From the NCBI RefSeq assembly GCF_050908235.1, contig NZ_CP194340.1: 64,000 nt of DNA, one strand, 5' to 3'. The position numbers and the translations under genes are program-made. The notes beneath the pieces are model-generated. The model was not told the origin of the DNA. It worked only from the letters and a program-made list of their open reading frames with translations, and searched no databases. This document shows, piece after piece, positions 23,941 through 31,923 of the stretch. The DNA comes from Pseudoramibacter alactolyticus (GTDB lineage Bacteria > Bacillota > Clostridia > Eubacteriales > Eubacteriaceae). The stretch's first letter is position 1; each line of letters starts with the position of its first letter.

Positions 23941-24598
23941 TCTGCAACCTCTTTTCGATGCGCTTGGAAACCCAAGACAAAATCATAATGATGATGAAAT
24001 ACATGATGCCGACGATCAGCCACATTCTGAAGGATTCTAAATTATTGGCAATGATCAGTTTCCCGACTTGCGTCAATTCCGCCATCCCGATAACCGAAAG
24101 GATCGAGCTGTCCTTTAAAGTGATAATGCACTGATTCACAATGGCCGGAATCATCGTGCGGATTGCCTGGGGCAAAATGACTTTGCGCATGGCCATCCCA
24201 TGGGGCAGGCCGAGGCTTCTGGCTGCTTCCATCTGACCTTTATCGACCGACTGGATTCCACCGCGAAAAATTTCCGCCAGATAGGCACCTGCATTGAGCG
24301 TCAGAGTAATCACCCCTGCTGTCATGGGCTCCATGCGCATATTGAGCGCACTGGTCACCCCAAAATAAATAAAAAACGCCTGAACGATAATTGGCGTTCC
24401 CCGAATAATATCAACATACACACGCGCAATCGCCCGCGACACTTTGTTTCTCGAGACTGACAGAAGTCCAAAGAGCAACCCCACTACCGCCGCCAAAACG
24501 AGCGATAGCAGGGTTGATTCTAACGTGACTGCCAAACCTTGCAAGAGTCGGGGGAATGTCTGTGCGAGCAACTCAGTAAAACTCACATTGACCTCCAT
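23933..24598 (-). CDS. glnP: Polar amino-acid ABC transporter, permease subunit
   Basis: 221 aa with about five membrane helices. The EAA loop reads QMEAARSLGLPHGMAMRKVILPQA (conserved EAA...G...P pattern around residues 130-150), the site that couples to the ATPase. A single permease gene suggests a homodimeric channel. ATG at 24598 lies 34 bases after glnH. Confidence 0.93.
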   Translation of the reverse strand: MEVNVSFTELLAQTFPRLLQGLAVTLESTLLSLVLAAVVGLLFGLLSVSRNKVSRAIARVYVDIIRGTPIIVQAFFIYFGVTSALNMRMEPMTAGVITLTLNAGAYLAEIFRGGIQSVDKGQMEAARSLGLPHGMAMRKVILPQAIRTMIPAIVNQCIITLKDSSILSVIGMAELTQVGKLIIANNLESFRMWLIVGIMYFIIIMILSWVSKRIEKRLQNG

Positions 24599-24632
24599 AG
24601 CTCATCCATTGTTTGAATCCAAACGATGAGGT

Positions 24633-25412
24633 TTATTTTTTCTTAACGTATTTATTCACAATTTTATCGTATTCACCGCTGTCTTTCAAGTTTTTCAAAC
24701 CCTTGTTAAATTTCTTAAGCAGTTCTGCATTTTTGCCTTTATGAACAGCGAAACCATAGGAATTGCCCGCCTGCAGTTTGCCGACCAGCTTTAAAGGCTG
24801 ACCCTTGGCAATCGCATAGCCCAAAACCGGATAATCTTCGAAACAAGCCGCGGAATTGCCGGATTTAACATCCTCGTACATATTCGCGGAGTCTTCAAAT
24901 GTTTTGATGGAATAGCCATATTTGGCTTTGTTTTCGTTGGCAAAAGTGGCGCCCTCTGTTCCCGTCTTAACCGCGACCGTTTTGCCCTTCAGATCGCTGT
25001 AATCTTTAATGGCAGTGTTGTTGGCTTTAACCGCCATGCCAACCCCGGAATCAAAATAGGGGTCAGAGAAATCAAATTTCTTTTTACGCTCTGAGGTAAT
25101 GCTCATCCCGGCAATAACCGCATCGCTCTGATCTGATTCGAGAGACTGCACCGCTGCATTAAAGCCCAGCGCCTTCACGGTGTAATCGAAGTGCTGATCC
25201 TTCGCAATGGCCTTTAACAAATCCATGTCAATCCCGACGCGCTTCCCATTTTTGTCTTCAAATTCGAAGGGAGCAAAAGTGGTGTCTGTCGCAATGATAT
25301 ACTTCTTGTCTGAACTGCCGGATGAAGAGTTACCGGAACCACAAGCGGTAAACGCCATGACCATTGCCAATGCCATGGCGATAACCAAACCAAATTTTAA
25401 TCCTTTTTTCAT
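24633..25412 (-). CDS. glnH: Polar amino-acid ABC transporter, substrate-binding lipoprotein
   Basis: 259 aa. Signal peptide with lipobox ending FTAC near residue 24, then a Ser/Gly linker and the SBP_bac_3 fold: TDTTFAPFEFEDKNGKRVGIDMDL, SITSERKKKFDFSDPYF and VAVKTGTEGATFA. The ligand is probably glutamine or another polar amino acid; specificity is not visible. The start at 25412 follows GGAGGATC. First gene of the glnHPQ operon. Confidence 0.92.
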   Translation of the reverse strand: MKKGLKFGLVIAMALAMVMAFTACGSGNSSSGSSDKKYIIATDTTFAPFEFEDKNGKRVGIDMDLLKAIAKDQHFDYTVKALGFNAAVQSLESDQSDAVIAGMSITSERKKKFDFSDPYFDSGVGMAVKANNTAIKDYSDLKGKTVAVKTGTEGATFANENKAKYGYSIKTFEDSANMYEDVKSGNSAACFEDYPVLGYAIAKGQPLKLVGKLQAGNSYGFAVHKGKNAELLKKFNKGLKNLKDSGEYDKIVNKYVKKK

Positions 25413-25453
25413 TACTTGATCCTCCAAATACTCACATGCATAAATTTTTTATT

Positions 25454-25482
25454 ATTTTACCATTTATTAAGATTGGGTGCAA
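25454..25482 (-). promoter_or_regulatory. Promoter of glnHPQ
   Basis: On the minus strand TTGCAC (25477-25482), 17 bases, TAAAAT (25454-25459). Confidence 0.65.
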
Positions 25483-25734
25483 ATTAATTCATTAAAAATC
25501 AGGTGACGATTTTCCTATGGCCATCCTTTTCGATCCCTCTAATTTATAGATAAAATTTGGAATAAAGACAGGATATTTTTTCATATTCATTCTTTTTTCT
25601 GAATATTTTTCCGCTTCTCTACAATTTTCAAACGAGATTTTTTCATCGATTCTCCCGCTTTGCTTCAAGCGTCGTTTCGGCATTTTACATTTTCTCTTGC
25701 ATGTTTTGATTTAGCTTTAAAAAATGCATAAAAA
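25483..25734. other. AT-rich intergenic stretch between divergent glnHPQ and gltA
   Basis: No gene, RNA or repeat is recognised. A 63-codon minus-strand frame (25492-25683) has only a weak ribosome site and no recognisable domain. Confidence 0.4.
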
Positions 25735-25763
25735 TTGACAGCTTTTTGAGAATCCGATATAAT
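25735..25763 (+). promoter_or_regulatory. Promoter of the citrate synthase gene
   Basis: TTGACA (25735-25740), 17 bases, TATAAT (25758-25763), leaving an untranslated leader of about 105 bases. Confidence 0.88.
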
Positions 25764-25876
25764 AATTCCAATATTGTATACAACCTCTACAAATCGTTTG
25801 TTCAACATCTTCTTTCTGTTAACCTGGGTCAAAATTTTGATCAATTTGCACGGCTTGTATCAACGAGGAGAAAATT

Positions 25877-27238
25877 ATGATGCATCCCCACCCGATTATC
25901 GAATATACCAAACACTACGCTGATATCTGCAAAAACAAAGACCAGATCCCAGAAGAACGCTTTCAGGAATACCATGTCAATCGCGGATTAAGAGACCAAA
26001 AGGGAAACGGTGTGCTCGTCGGGCTCACCAATATCTCCCGCGTCGATGGTTTTGATATAACCGACGGCAAGCGCGTCCCCTGCGAGGGGAAACTTTGGTA
26101 CCGCGGTTACAATGCCATCGAGCTCATCAAGGGCCTCGGTGACAGCCGCTACGGCTTCGAAGAGGCCGCCTATCTTTTGCTCTTCGGCGATTTGCCCAAC
26201 GCCGAACAATTGCGCACATTCAACGAAATGCTCGTCGACGTGCGCACCCTGCCCAGCAACTTTGCCCGCGATATCATCATGAAAGCGCCTTCCAGGGATC
26301 TGATGAATTCCATCACCCGCAGCGTGCTGACCCTCGCCTCCTACGATCCCTGGATCGGCGATCCGAGCCTCGGCAATGTGCTGCGTCAATGCATGGCACT
26401 CATCAGCGCCTTCCCCATGCTTGCAGTTTACGGCTACCACGCCTACAATCACTATATCAATGATGGCAGCCTCTATATCCACCGGCCGCGGCCCGAGCTT
26501 TCCACCGCGGAAAACCTGCTGATGATGCTGCGCCCGGACAAGCAATACACCGAGCTCGAAGCCCATGTGCTCGATATCGCACTGATCCTCCACATGGAAC
26601 ATGGCGGCGGGAACAATTCTACCTTTACCACCCGGGCTGTCACCTCGGCCGGCTCCGATACGTATTCCGTCGTTGCCGCGGCCCTCAGCTCCCTAAAGGG
26701 CTCCAAGCATGGCGGCGCCAACCTGAAAGTGGTCGAAATGATGCGCGACTTGAAGACCAATGTCGGCGATATCACCGACAAGGAAGCCGTCGAGACCTAC
26801 CTGCGCAAGCTTTTAGCCGGAGAAGCCTTCGACCGCAAGGGCCTGATCTACGGGATGGGGCACGCGGTGTATTCCCTTTCCGATCCCCGGGCAGTTGTCT
26901 TTAAAGACTTTGTCGAAAAGCTGGCTCACGCCAAGGGGCGCGATGAGGATTACGCCCTCTATGCCACCATTGCTGAAACCGCTCCCCGGCTCATCGCCGA
27001 AAAACGCAAAATCTATAAGGGCGTTTGTTTGAACGTCGATTTTTACAGCGGTTTTGTGTACAGCATGCTCGGCATTCCCATCGAGCTTTACACGCCGATT
27101 TTTGCCATCGCGCGCATCGTCGGCTGGAGCGCCCACCGCCTTGAAGAGCTCATCAATGCGGACAAGATCATGCGCCCGGCTTATCGCAGCGTGATGGCCG
27201 GCCCCCGGGACTATATCCCGCTGGCCAAGCGCCAATAA
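25877..27238 (+). CDS. gltA: Citrate synthase (citrate/2-methylcitrate synthase family)
   Basis: Condenses acetyl-CoA with oxaloacetate. 453 aa. Catalytic residues appear in LHMEHGGGNNST (His), IYGMGHAVYSLSDPRA (His) and CLNVDFYSGFVY (Asp). The protein carries the ~50-residue N-terminal extension (HYADICKNKDQIP) that is common in clostridial members. It stands alone with its own promoter; aconitase and isocitrate dehydrogenase are not in the window. 2-methylcitrate synthase activity cannot be excluded. GAGGAG precedes the ATG. Confidence 0.93.
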   Translation: MMHPHPIIEYTKHYADICKNKDQIPEERFQEYHVNRGLRDQKGNGVLVGLTNISRVDGFDITDGKRVPCEGKLWYRGYNAIELIKGLGDSRYGFEEAAYLLLFGDLPNAEQLRTFNEMLVDVRTLPSNFARDIIMKAPSRDLMNSITRSVLTLASYDPWIGDPSLGNVLRQCMALISAFPMLAVYGYHAYNHYINDGSLYIHRPRPELSTAENLLMMLRPDKQYTELEAHVLDIALILHMEHGGGNNSTFTTRAVTSAGSDTYSVVAAALSSLKGSKHGGANLKVVEMMRDLKTNVGDITDKEAVETYLRKLLAGEAFDRKGLIYGMGHAVYSLSDPRAVVFKDFVEKLAHAKGRDEDYALYATIAETAPRLIAEKRKIYKGVCLNVDFYSGFVYSMLGIPIELYTPIFAIARIVGWSAHRLEELINADKIMRPAYRSVMAGPRDYIPLAKRQ

Positions 27239-27320
27239 CGCCGCCTTGATATTCTGAAAAGCTTTGATTTTTAAAAGCTCTTCATCTTTCTTCACTTTTA
27301 TGGTACATTGAAAGTATCAA

Positions 27321-27337
27321 AGCGACATTGTGTCGCT
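27321..27337. promoter_or_regulatory. Perfect inverted repeat over the -35 of the DUF6465-like gene
   Basis: AGCGACA-TTG-TGTCGCT overlaps the -35 hexamer, the usual position for a repressor site. Confidence 0.5.
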
Positions 27338-27356
27338 CTGCCGTTTATTTTATATT
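27328..27356 (+). promoter_or_regulatory. Promoter of the DUF6465-like gene
   Basis: TTGTGT (27328-27333), 17 bases, TATATT (27351-27356). Confidence 0.55.
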
Positions 27357-27436
27357 GTTTATGATATTGCCGCGTTTCCGGCTGCTGAACCCAAAACCGC
27401 GCCTCTGACCCGGAAAGGCAAATAGGAGGTCTCATC

Positions 27437-27757
27437 ATGGCAAGAAAATCATCCAAAAAAGACGCCGCTGTCAAAGCTAAGCCGGCTACAACGCCCAAAA
27501 CAACCGTTGCTGCCAAAACTGCACCCGCGAAGAAAAAACCCGCCAAGCGCAGCGGCTACAAAAGCGAAGTCATCATTCAGCGGACCAGCTTCGAAGCCAG
27601 CGTCTCTGAACTGGTGGATCACGTCAAGGAAATCTGGACAAAGGACATGGGCAACCTGGTGCGCGATCTGACCGACATCAAGATTTATGTCAACGCGGAC
27701 GAAGCCGTCGCCTACTATGTGATCAACGGCGACATCAACGGCAAGTTTTCTCTTTGA
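27437..27757 (+). CDS. Small DUF6465-like protein with Ala/Lys-rich N-terminus
   Basis: 106 aa. The first ~40 residues are Ala/Lys/Pro-rich like a histone tail and probably disordered; the C-terminal ~65 residues form a compact domain with SELVDHVKEIW and VNADEAVAYYVINGDINGKF. This layout is known from DUF6465 proteins of Clostridia, function unknown. The basic tail suggests nucleic-acid contact, which is inference. AGGAGG precedes the ATG; promoter, inverted repeat and terminator make it a single-gene unit. Confidence 0.75.
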   Translation: MARKSSKKDAAVKAKPATTPKTTVAAKTAPAKKKPAKRSGYKSEVIIQRTSFEASVSELVDHVKEIWTKDMGNLVRDLTDIKIYVNADEAVAYYVINGDINGKFSL

Positions 27758-27768
27758 TCCAACGACGG

Positions 27769-27794
27769 AGCCGCTCGCGCGCGGCTCTTTTTTG
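27769..27794 (+). terminator. Terminator of the DUF6465-like gene
   Basis: GAGCCGC (27769-27775), 6-base loop, GCGGCTC (27782-27788), then six T. Confidence 0.85.
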
Positions 27795-27832
27795 TCCCCA
27801 GATCCGGAGTCTGCTCTCCTGCGAATCCATCG

Positions 27833-27861
27833 TTGCATTTTGACAATCCTCTTGATAAAAT
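27833..27861 (+). promoter_or_regulatory. Promoter of glyA
   Basis: TTGCAT (27833-27838), 17 bases, TAAAAT (27856-27861). Confidence 0.65.
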
Positions 27862-27871
27862 GTGATTGTCA
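27841..27871. promoter_or_regulatory. Inverted repeat bracketing the glyA -10
   Basis: TGACAATC (27841-27848) and GATTGTCA (27864-27871) are perfect 8-base arms on either side of the -10, so a bound regulator would block RNA polymerase. It is not a recognised PurR box. Downstream, AGGCTGC-GATGT-GCAGCCT forms a hairpin in the 5' leader (about 27891-27909). Confidence 0.5.
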
Positions 27872-27940
27872 TGCCCATCGTTCATTTTCAGGCTGCGATG
27901 TGCAGCCTTCGTATATCTTTAATTTATTTTAGGAGGGTTC

Positions 27941-29185
27941 ATGAGATATCAACACGTCAAAGCCACTGATCCGGCTATCTACGATTTGATGGTGAAAGAG
28001 CTGCGCCGTCAGCAAAACCATCTGGAGCTCATCGCGTCGGAAAACTTTGTCTCCGAATCGGTACTGGACTGCATGGGCAGCCATTTAACCAACAAATACG
28101 CCGAAGGTTTGCCGGGCAAACGCTATTACGGTGGCTGCGAATTTGTGGACGATGTCGAGCGGCTGGCCATCAACCGAGCCTGTGAACTTTTTGGTGCCGA
28201 ACACGCCAATGTACAGCCCCATTCCGGTGCTCAGGCCAACACCGCGGTTTATGTCGCCCTGCTCAAGCCCGGCGACACGGTGCTCGGCATGTCCTTGGAT
28301 CAAGGCGGTCACCTGACCCATGGCTCCAAGGTCAACCTGTCGGGCAAACTTTACAATTTTATCCCCTACGGCGTCGCCCCGGAAACGGAATTGATCGACT
28401 ACGATGCCATCGAAAGGCTCATCGCCGAACATCAGCCTAAACTCCTCGTGGCCGGGGCTTCAGCCTATCCCCGCACCATCGACTTCGAACGCATCGGTAG
28501 GCTCTGTCACGATGCCGGCGTGATCTTCATGGTAGACATGGCCCACATTGCCGGGCTGGTCGCCGCCGGCGAGCACGTCTCTCCGGTTCCCTGCGCCGAT
28601 ATCGTCACCACCACGACCCACAAAACTCTGCGCGGCCCCCGCGGCGGGCTCATCCTTTGCAAAAAAGAATACGCCGCCGCTATCGACAAGGCCGTTTTCC
28701 CCGGCACCCAGGGTGGCCCGTTGATGCACACCATCGCCGGCAAGGCCGTCTGTTTTAAAGAAGCCATGAGCGACGGCTTCAAAGCCTATCAGAAACAGAT
28801 CGTCGCCAACGCCAAAACCCTGGCCGGGGCGCTCACCGCCAAGGGCTTTCGCATCGTCTCCGGCGGCACCGACAATCACCTGATGCTCGTCGATGTTTCC
28901 GCCGTCGGCATGACCGGCAAAGACGCTGACGACGTGCTCGGCGCCGTGAATATCACCGCCAATAAAAACACCATTCCTTTCGACAAACAAAAACCGGCCA
29001 TTGCCAGCGGCGTCCGCGTCGGCACCCCCGCCGTCACCACCCGAGGCTTGGTCGAAGCCGATATGCAGATCATCGCCGACGCCTTTGAAGACGCGCTGAT
29101 CAAAAAAGATCCCGATGCCGCCCGCGCCAAAGTCAAAACCCTGACCGACCGGTACCCGCTGTATCCCGATATGATCGCCGACTGA
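27941..29185 (+). CDS. glyA: Serine hydroxymethyltransferase
   Basis: PLP enzyme interconverting serine and glycine with tetrahydrofolate, feeding one-carbon metabolism. The PLP lysine lies in VTTTTHKTLRGPRGG; other signatures are LIASENFVSESVL, GLPGKRYYGGC, PHSGAQANTAVY and GVIFMVDMAHIAGLVAAG. 414 aa, normal length. AGGAGG precedes the ATG at 27941. Confidence 0.96.
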   Translation: MRYQHVKATDPAIYDLMVKELRRQQNHLELIASENFVSESVLDCMGSHLTNKYAEGLPGKRYYGGCEFVDDVERLAINRACELFGAEHANVQPHSGAQANTAVYVALLKPGDTVLGMSLDQGGHLTHGSKVNLSGKLYNFIPYGVAPETELIDYDAIERLIAEHQPKLLVAGASAYPRTIDFERIGRLCHDAGVIFMVDMAHIAGLVAAGEHVSPVPCADIVTTTTHKTLRGPRGGLILCKKEYAAAIDKAVFPGTQGGPLMHTIAGKAVCFKEAMSDGFKAYQKQIVANAKTLAGALTAKGFRIVSGGTDNHLMLVDVSAVGMTGKDADDVLGAVNITANKNTIPFDKQKPAIASGVRVGTPAVTTRGLVEADMQIIADAFEDALIKKDPDAARAKVKTLTDRYPLYPDMIAD

Positions 29186-29203
29186 CGGCAGCGGATATTT
29201 TTT

Positions 29204-29229
29204 AAGCGCAGTGGCAACACTGCGCTTTT
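29204..29229 (+). terminator. Hairpin between glyA and hflX
   Basis: AAGCGCAGTG (29204-29213), GCAA loop, CACTGCGCTT, then a short T-run. It lies only 13 bases before hflX, so it may be a leaky terminator. Confidence 0.65.
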
Positions 29230-29241
29230 GTACAGCTGCTT

Positions 29242-30558
29242 ATGAAACAATCTTTTTATACCACCGCACCCCAGCCGGAACGCGCGCTGCTCATCGGCAT
29301 TGCGTCCGCCGACGACCAAGCGGCAAGTCCCGCGATGGCGGAGCTTGCCCGCCTGGCCCAGACCGCCGGCTGCGACGTTTTTGCCACGCTGGTACAGCCC
29401 CGTCAAAAGCCGGATCCCAAAACATTTCTGGGAAAGGGAAAAATCGCCGAAGCGGCGCAGCTCGTCACAGCGAACGAACTGGATCTGATCATCGCGGACG
29501 ACGAACTCACTCCCGGACAAATCGCCGCCATCGAAGCGGCTGCCGGCTGCAAAGTCATCGACCGCACCACCTTGATCCTCGATATTTTCGCCCGTCACGC
29601 CAGCACCCGGGAGGGCAAACTCCAGGTCGAGCTCGCCCAGCAGCGTTACCGCCTGAGCCACCTGAAAGGCCTGGGGCAGGTGCTCTCCCGCACCGGCGGC
29701 GGCATCGGCACCCGGGGCCCCGGCGAAAAGAAGCTCGAAACCGACCGGCGCCACATCCGCCGCCAGATCGACCGGCTGCAGCGTCAGCTCGATCAATTGG
29801 CTCAAACCGGCGCCATCCGCGCTCAAAGACGCCGGCGAAGCGGCGTGCGCGCCGTCAGTCTCGTGGGCTATACCAACGCCGGCAAGAGCACCCTGTTTAA
29901 CCGGCTGACCAGCGCGGCCGTGCACACCCGGGATGCCCCCTTCGTCACGCTGGACACCACCACCCGCAGAATCAACCCCGAATACGGGCACTGTCTGCTT
30001 TCCGACACGGTGGGCTTCATCGACAAACTCCCCCACGAACTGATCCGCGCCTTTCGCGCCACACTGGCCGCGGCGGCCGATGCCGATCTGCTGCTGCACG
30101 TTGTGGACGCTTCGGATTCCCGGGCGGCCGAAAATATTGCCGTGGTCGAGCGGGTGCTGAAAGAAATCGGGGCCATCCATCTGCCTCGGCTTCTGGTGTA
30201 CAACAAAATCGACCGGCTTCCGCCAGATGCCCGCACCGCCGTCATGGCCCGCTGCGCCCGTGCCGACACCTTCGCCATTTCCGCCAAAACCGGCGAGGGC
30301 CTCGGTCCGCTCGCAGCCGCCGTGATCGAAACCCTGTCTGCCCAAGATAGAATCCGGAGCTATCTGCTGCCCTACCGCGACGGCAAACGCCTTGAGCAGC
30401 TTTACCGCCATGCTGAGATTCTTTCCCGGGAAGATAGACCCGAGGGCATCTGCCTCACCGTTAAAATCGGCAGTACCTTTCCCGATACCGCTTATCGGCC
30501 CTTTTTAATCGCTTCTGACCATTCCGACGATCTGGAGGCCATGCATGACCCACTTTAA
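29242..30558 (+). CDS. hflX: HflX ribosome-associated GTPase
   Basis: Splits stalled or hibernating 70S ribosomes. The N-terminal HflX domain includes FLGKGKIAEAA and the hallmark GTRGPGEKKLETDRR; a coiled segment follows; the G domain has GYTNAGKST (G1), the switch threonine in TLDTTTRR, DTVGFIDKLP (G3) and NKIDRL (G4). 438 aa. It overlaps yigZ by 14 bases. Confidence 0.95.
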   Translation: MKQSFYTTAPQPERALLIGIASADDQAASPAMAELARLAQTAGCDVFATLVQPRQKPDPKTFLGKGKIAEAAQLVTANELDLIIADDELTPGQIAAIEAAAGCKVIDRTTLILDIFARHASTREGKLQVELAQQRYRLSHLKGLGQVLSRTGGGIGTRGPGEKKLETDRRHIRRQIDRLQRQLDQLAQTGAIRAQRRRRSGVRAVSLVGYTNAGKSTLFNRLTSAAVHTRDAPFVTLDTTTRRINPEYGHCLLSDTVGFIDKLPHELIRAFRATLAAAADADLLLHVVDASDSRAAENIAVVERVLKEIGAIHLPRLLVYNKIDRLPPDARTAVMARCARADTFAISAKTGEGLGPLAAAVIETLSAQDRIRSYLLPYRDGKRLEQLYRHAEILSREDRPEGICLTVKIGSTFPDTAYRPFLIASDHSDDLEAMHDPL

Positions 30559-31192
30559 TACGATTTTATCCCAGGGAGAAGCCGAGTCCGTCATCAGCAA
30601 ATCCCGCTTCATCGCCCTCGCCTGCCACGTGGAAAGCGAAGCGGATGTCGATCGCGTGCTTGCTCAGACCCGCAAGGTACACTACAAGGCCACCCACATA
30701 TGCTCCGCCTATATCCTCGCCACCGAGCCCGAACGCCAAAAAGCCAGCGACGACGGCGAGCCTTCCGGCACCGCAGGCAAACCCATTTTGGACGCCATCG
30801 CCCGGCGTGGCCTCAAAAACGTGCTGGTGCTGGTGGTGCGCTATTTCGGCGGCGTCAAGCTCGGGGCCGGCGGCCTGATCCGCGCCTACGCCGGCGCGGC
30901 CAGTCAGGTGCTCGATGCGGTGCCGACGGTGCGGCGGCAGTGGTGCGATACCCTGCGCATCACCATCGATTACACCCAATACGGTGGGCTCAGGCAAAAA
31001 CTAAGCGATCGGCGCCAGCCCCATTATCAGCCGGTTCAGGAGCGCTTTGCCGACACGGTAAGCCTGGATTTTGAAATCCCCACCGAAGAAATTGACACCT
31101 TTCTCGCCTTTATAACCGAGGCGACCAACGACCGCTACCACGGGCAGAAGGGAGCGCCCAAATGGGTTTATGTCTTGGCGGATCCGGCCTGA
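30545..31192 (+). CDS. YigZ/IMPACT family protein
   Basis: 215 aa with the UPF0029 N-terminal domain: SKSRFIALACHV, HICSAYIL, the signature DDGEPSGTAGKPIL and VVRYFGGVKLGAGGLIRAYA, followed by the small C-terminal DUF1949-like domain. IMPACT relatives act around translation control. Starting inside hflX with GGAGG upstream, it is translationally linked to it. Exact function is not established. Confidence 0.9.
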   Translation: MTHFNTILSQGEAESVISKSRFIALACHVESEADVDRVLAQTRKVHYKATHICSAYILATEPERQKASDDGEPSGTAGKPILDAIARRGLKNVLVLVVRYFGGVKLGAGGLIRAYAGAASQVLDAVPTVRRQWCDTLRITIDYTQYGGLRQKLSDRRQPHYQPVQERFADTVSLDFEIPTEEIDTFLAFITEATNDRYHGQKGAPKWVYVLADPA

Positions 31193-31222
31193 ACCAATCA
31201 AAAAACCGAAGCGATGCTTCGG

Positions 31223-31828
31223 CTTCAGACTGTGACAAAGTCCGCGGCGAAAGCCGTGGATTTTTCTGTATCGAAATGAATGCCCGTGTTTATCTTTCTA
31301 ATATAATTATCCTATAAAGCAAGGCGGTGATTAATCTTATGAAGATTCAGGAAAAAGAGAAAAACAGAAAGCAGCTGCAGATTATTTGTATCGATGACCT
31401 GGTTCCGCAGGACCATTTGTTGCGTATGGCAGACAAAGCAATTAACTGGACCTTTATTTATGAGTTGGTCCAAGGTAAATATTTCAATTCTATGGATCGT
31501 CCCGGCATCAATCCTGTTGCGCTGATTAAGATTCCCTTCATCCAGTATTCGGTTCCAGGAAACAGATTTATTTGAAGAGATTTTTCGGAGGATTCTCGAA
31601 GCGTGTTATAAGTTTAAACTGATCGATCCATCGGAAATATTTGTTGATTCAACGCACGTGAAAGCATGGATGATGGCGCGAAATCTGTATTCCCGTACAA
31701 ACGGCCAATGACCAAAGATGGTTTTTTCAAAAAGCAGGAAGAGGCTTTTAATTTTTCGGATCAGCAATAAAAATATATATTAATAGAAAAGTGGAGTCAC
31801 GGGCACCCCACTTTGCCTTCAGTCTGAA
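31223..31828 (+). mobile_element. Internally deleted IS1182-family element
   Basis: Both ends carry a matching inverted repeat: TTCAGACTG-N3-CAAAGT at the left (31223-31240) and its complement at the right (31810-31828). Between them is a decayed transposase. The element is about 606 bp, whereas intact IS1182 elements are about three times larger. It sits exactly between two hairpins (31205-31221 and 31829-31850). Confidence 0.65.
31339..31770 (+). pseudogene. Broken IS1182-family transposase
   Basis: The first frame (MKIQEKEKNRKQLQ, VPQDHLLRMADKAI, RPGINPVALIKIPFIQY) is the DUF772 N-terminal domain of IS1182 transposases. It stops at 31575; a second frame then reads TDLFEEIFRRILEACYKF and IFVDSTHVKA, the start of the DDE domain, and a third reads KRPMTKDGFFKKQEEAFNF before a stop at 31768-31770. 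At least two frameshifts and a large deletion remove most of the catalytic domain, so it cannot be active. Confidence 0.85.
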
Positions 31829-31855
31829 ACCGCTTGTCTTAAACAAGCGGTTTTT
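31827..31855 (+). terminator. Terminator-like hairpin right of the IS relic
   Basis: AAACCGCTTG, 7-base loop, CAAGCGGTTTTT. It may be the original downstream terminator, now separated from yigZ by the insertion. Confidence 0.7.
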
Positions 31856-31857
31856 GA

Positions 31858-31886
31858 TTGCCTGCAATTAGTTTTTCGATTATAAT
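31858..31886 (+). promoter_or_regulatory. Promoter of cls
   Basis: TTGCCT (31858-31863), 17 bases, TATAAT (31881-31886), 38 bases before the start. Confidence 0.7.
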
Positions 31887-31923
31887 GCTGATATCGGCTT
31901 CGAAATTTTAAAAGGAGGGTGCC

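Noticed and set aside
25492..25683. 63-codon minus-strand frame between glnH and gltA
   Set aside because: Weak ribosome site, no domain, and AT-rich intergenic composition; kept only as a remark in the intergenic entry.
28876..30411. 511-codon minus-strand frame
   Set aside because: Antisense to glyA and hflX, both of which have full motif sets.
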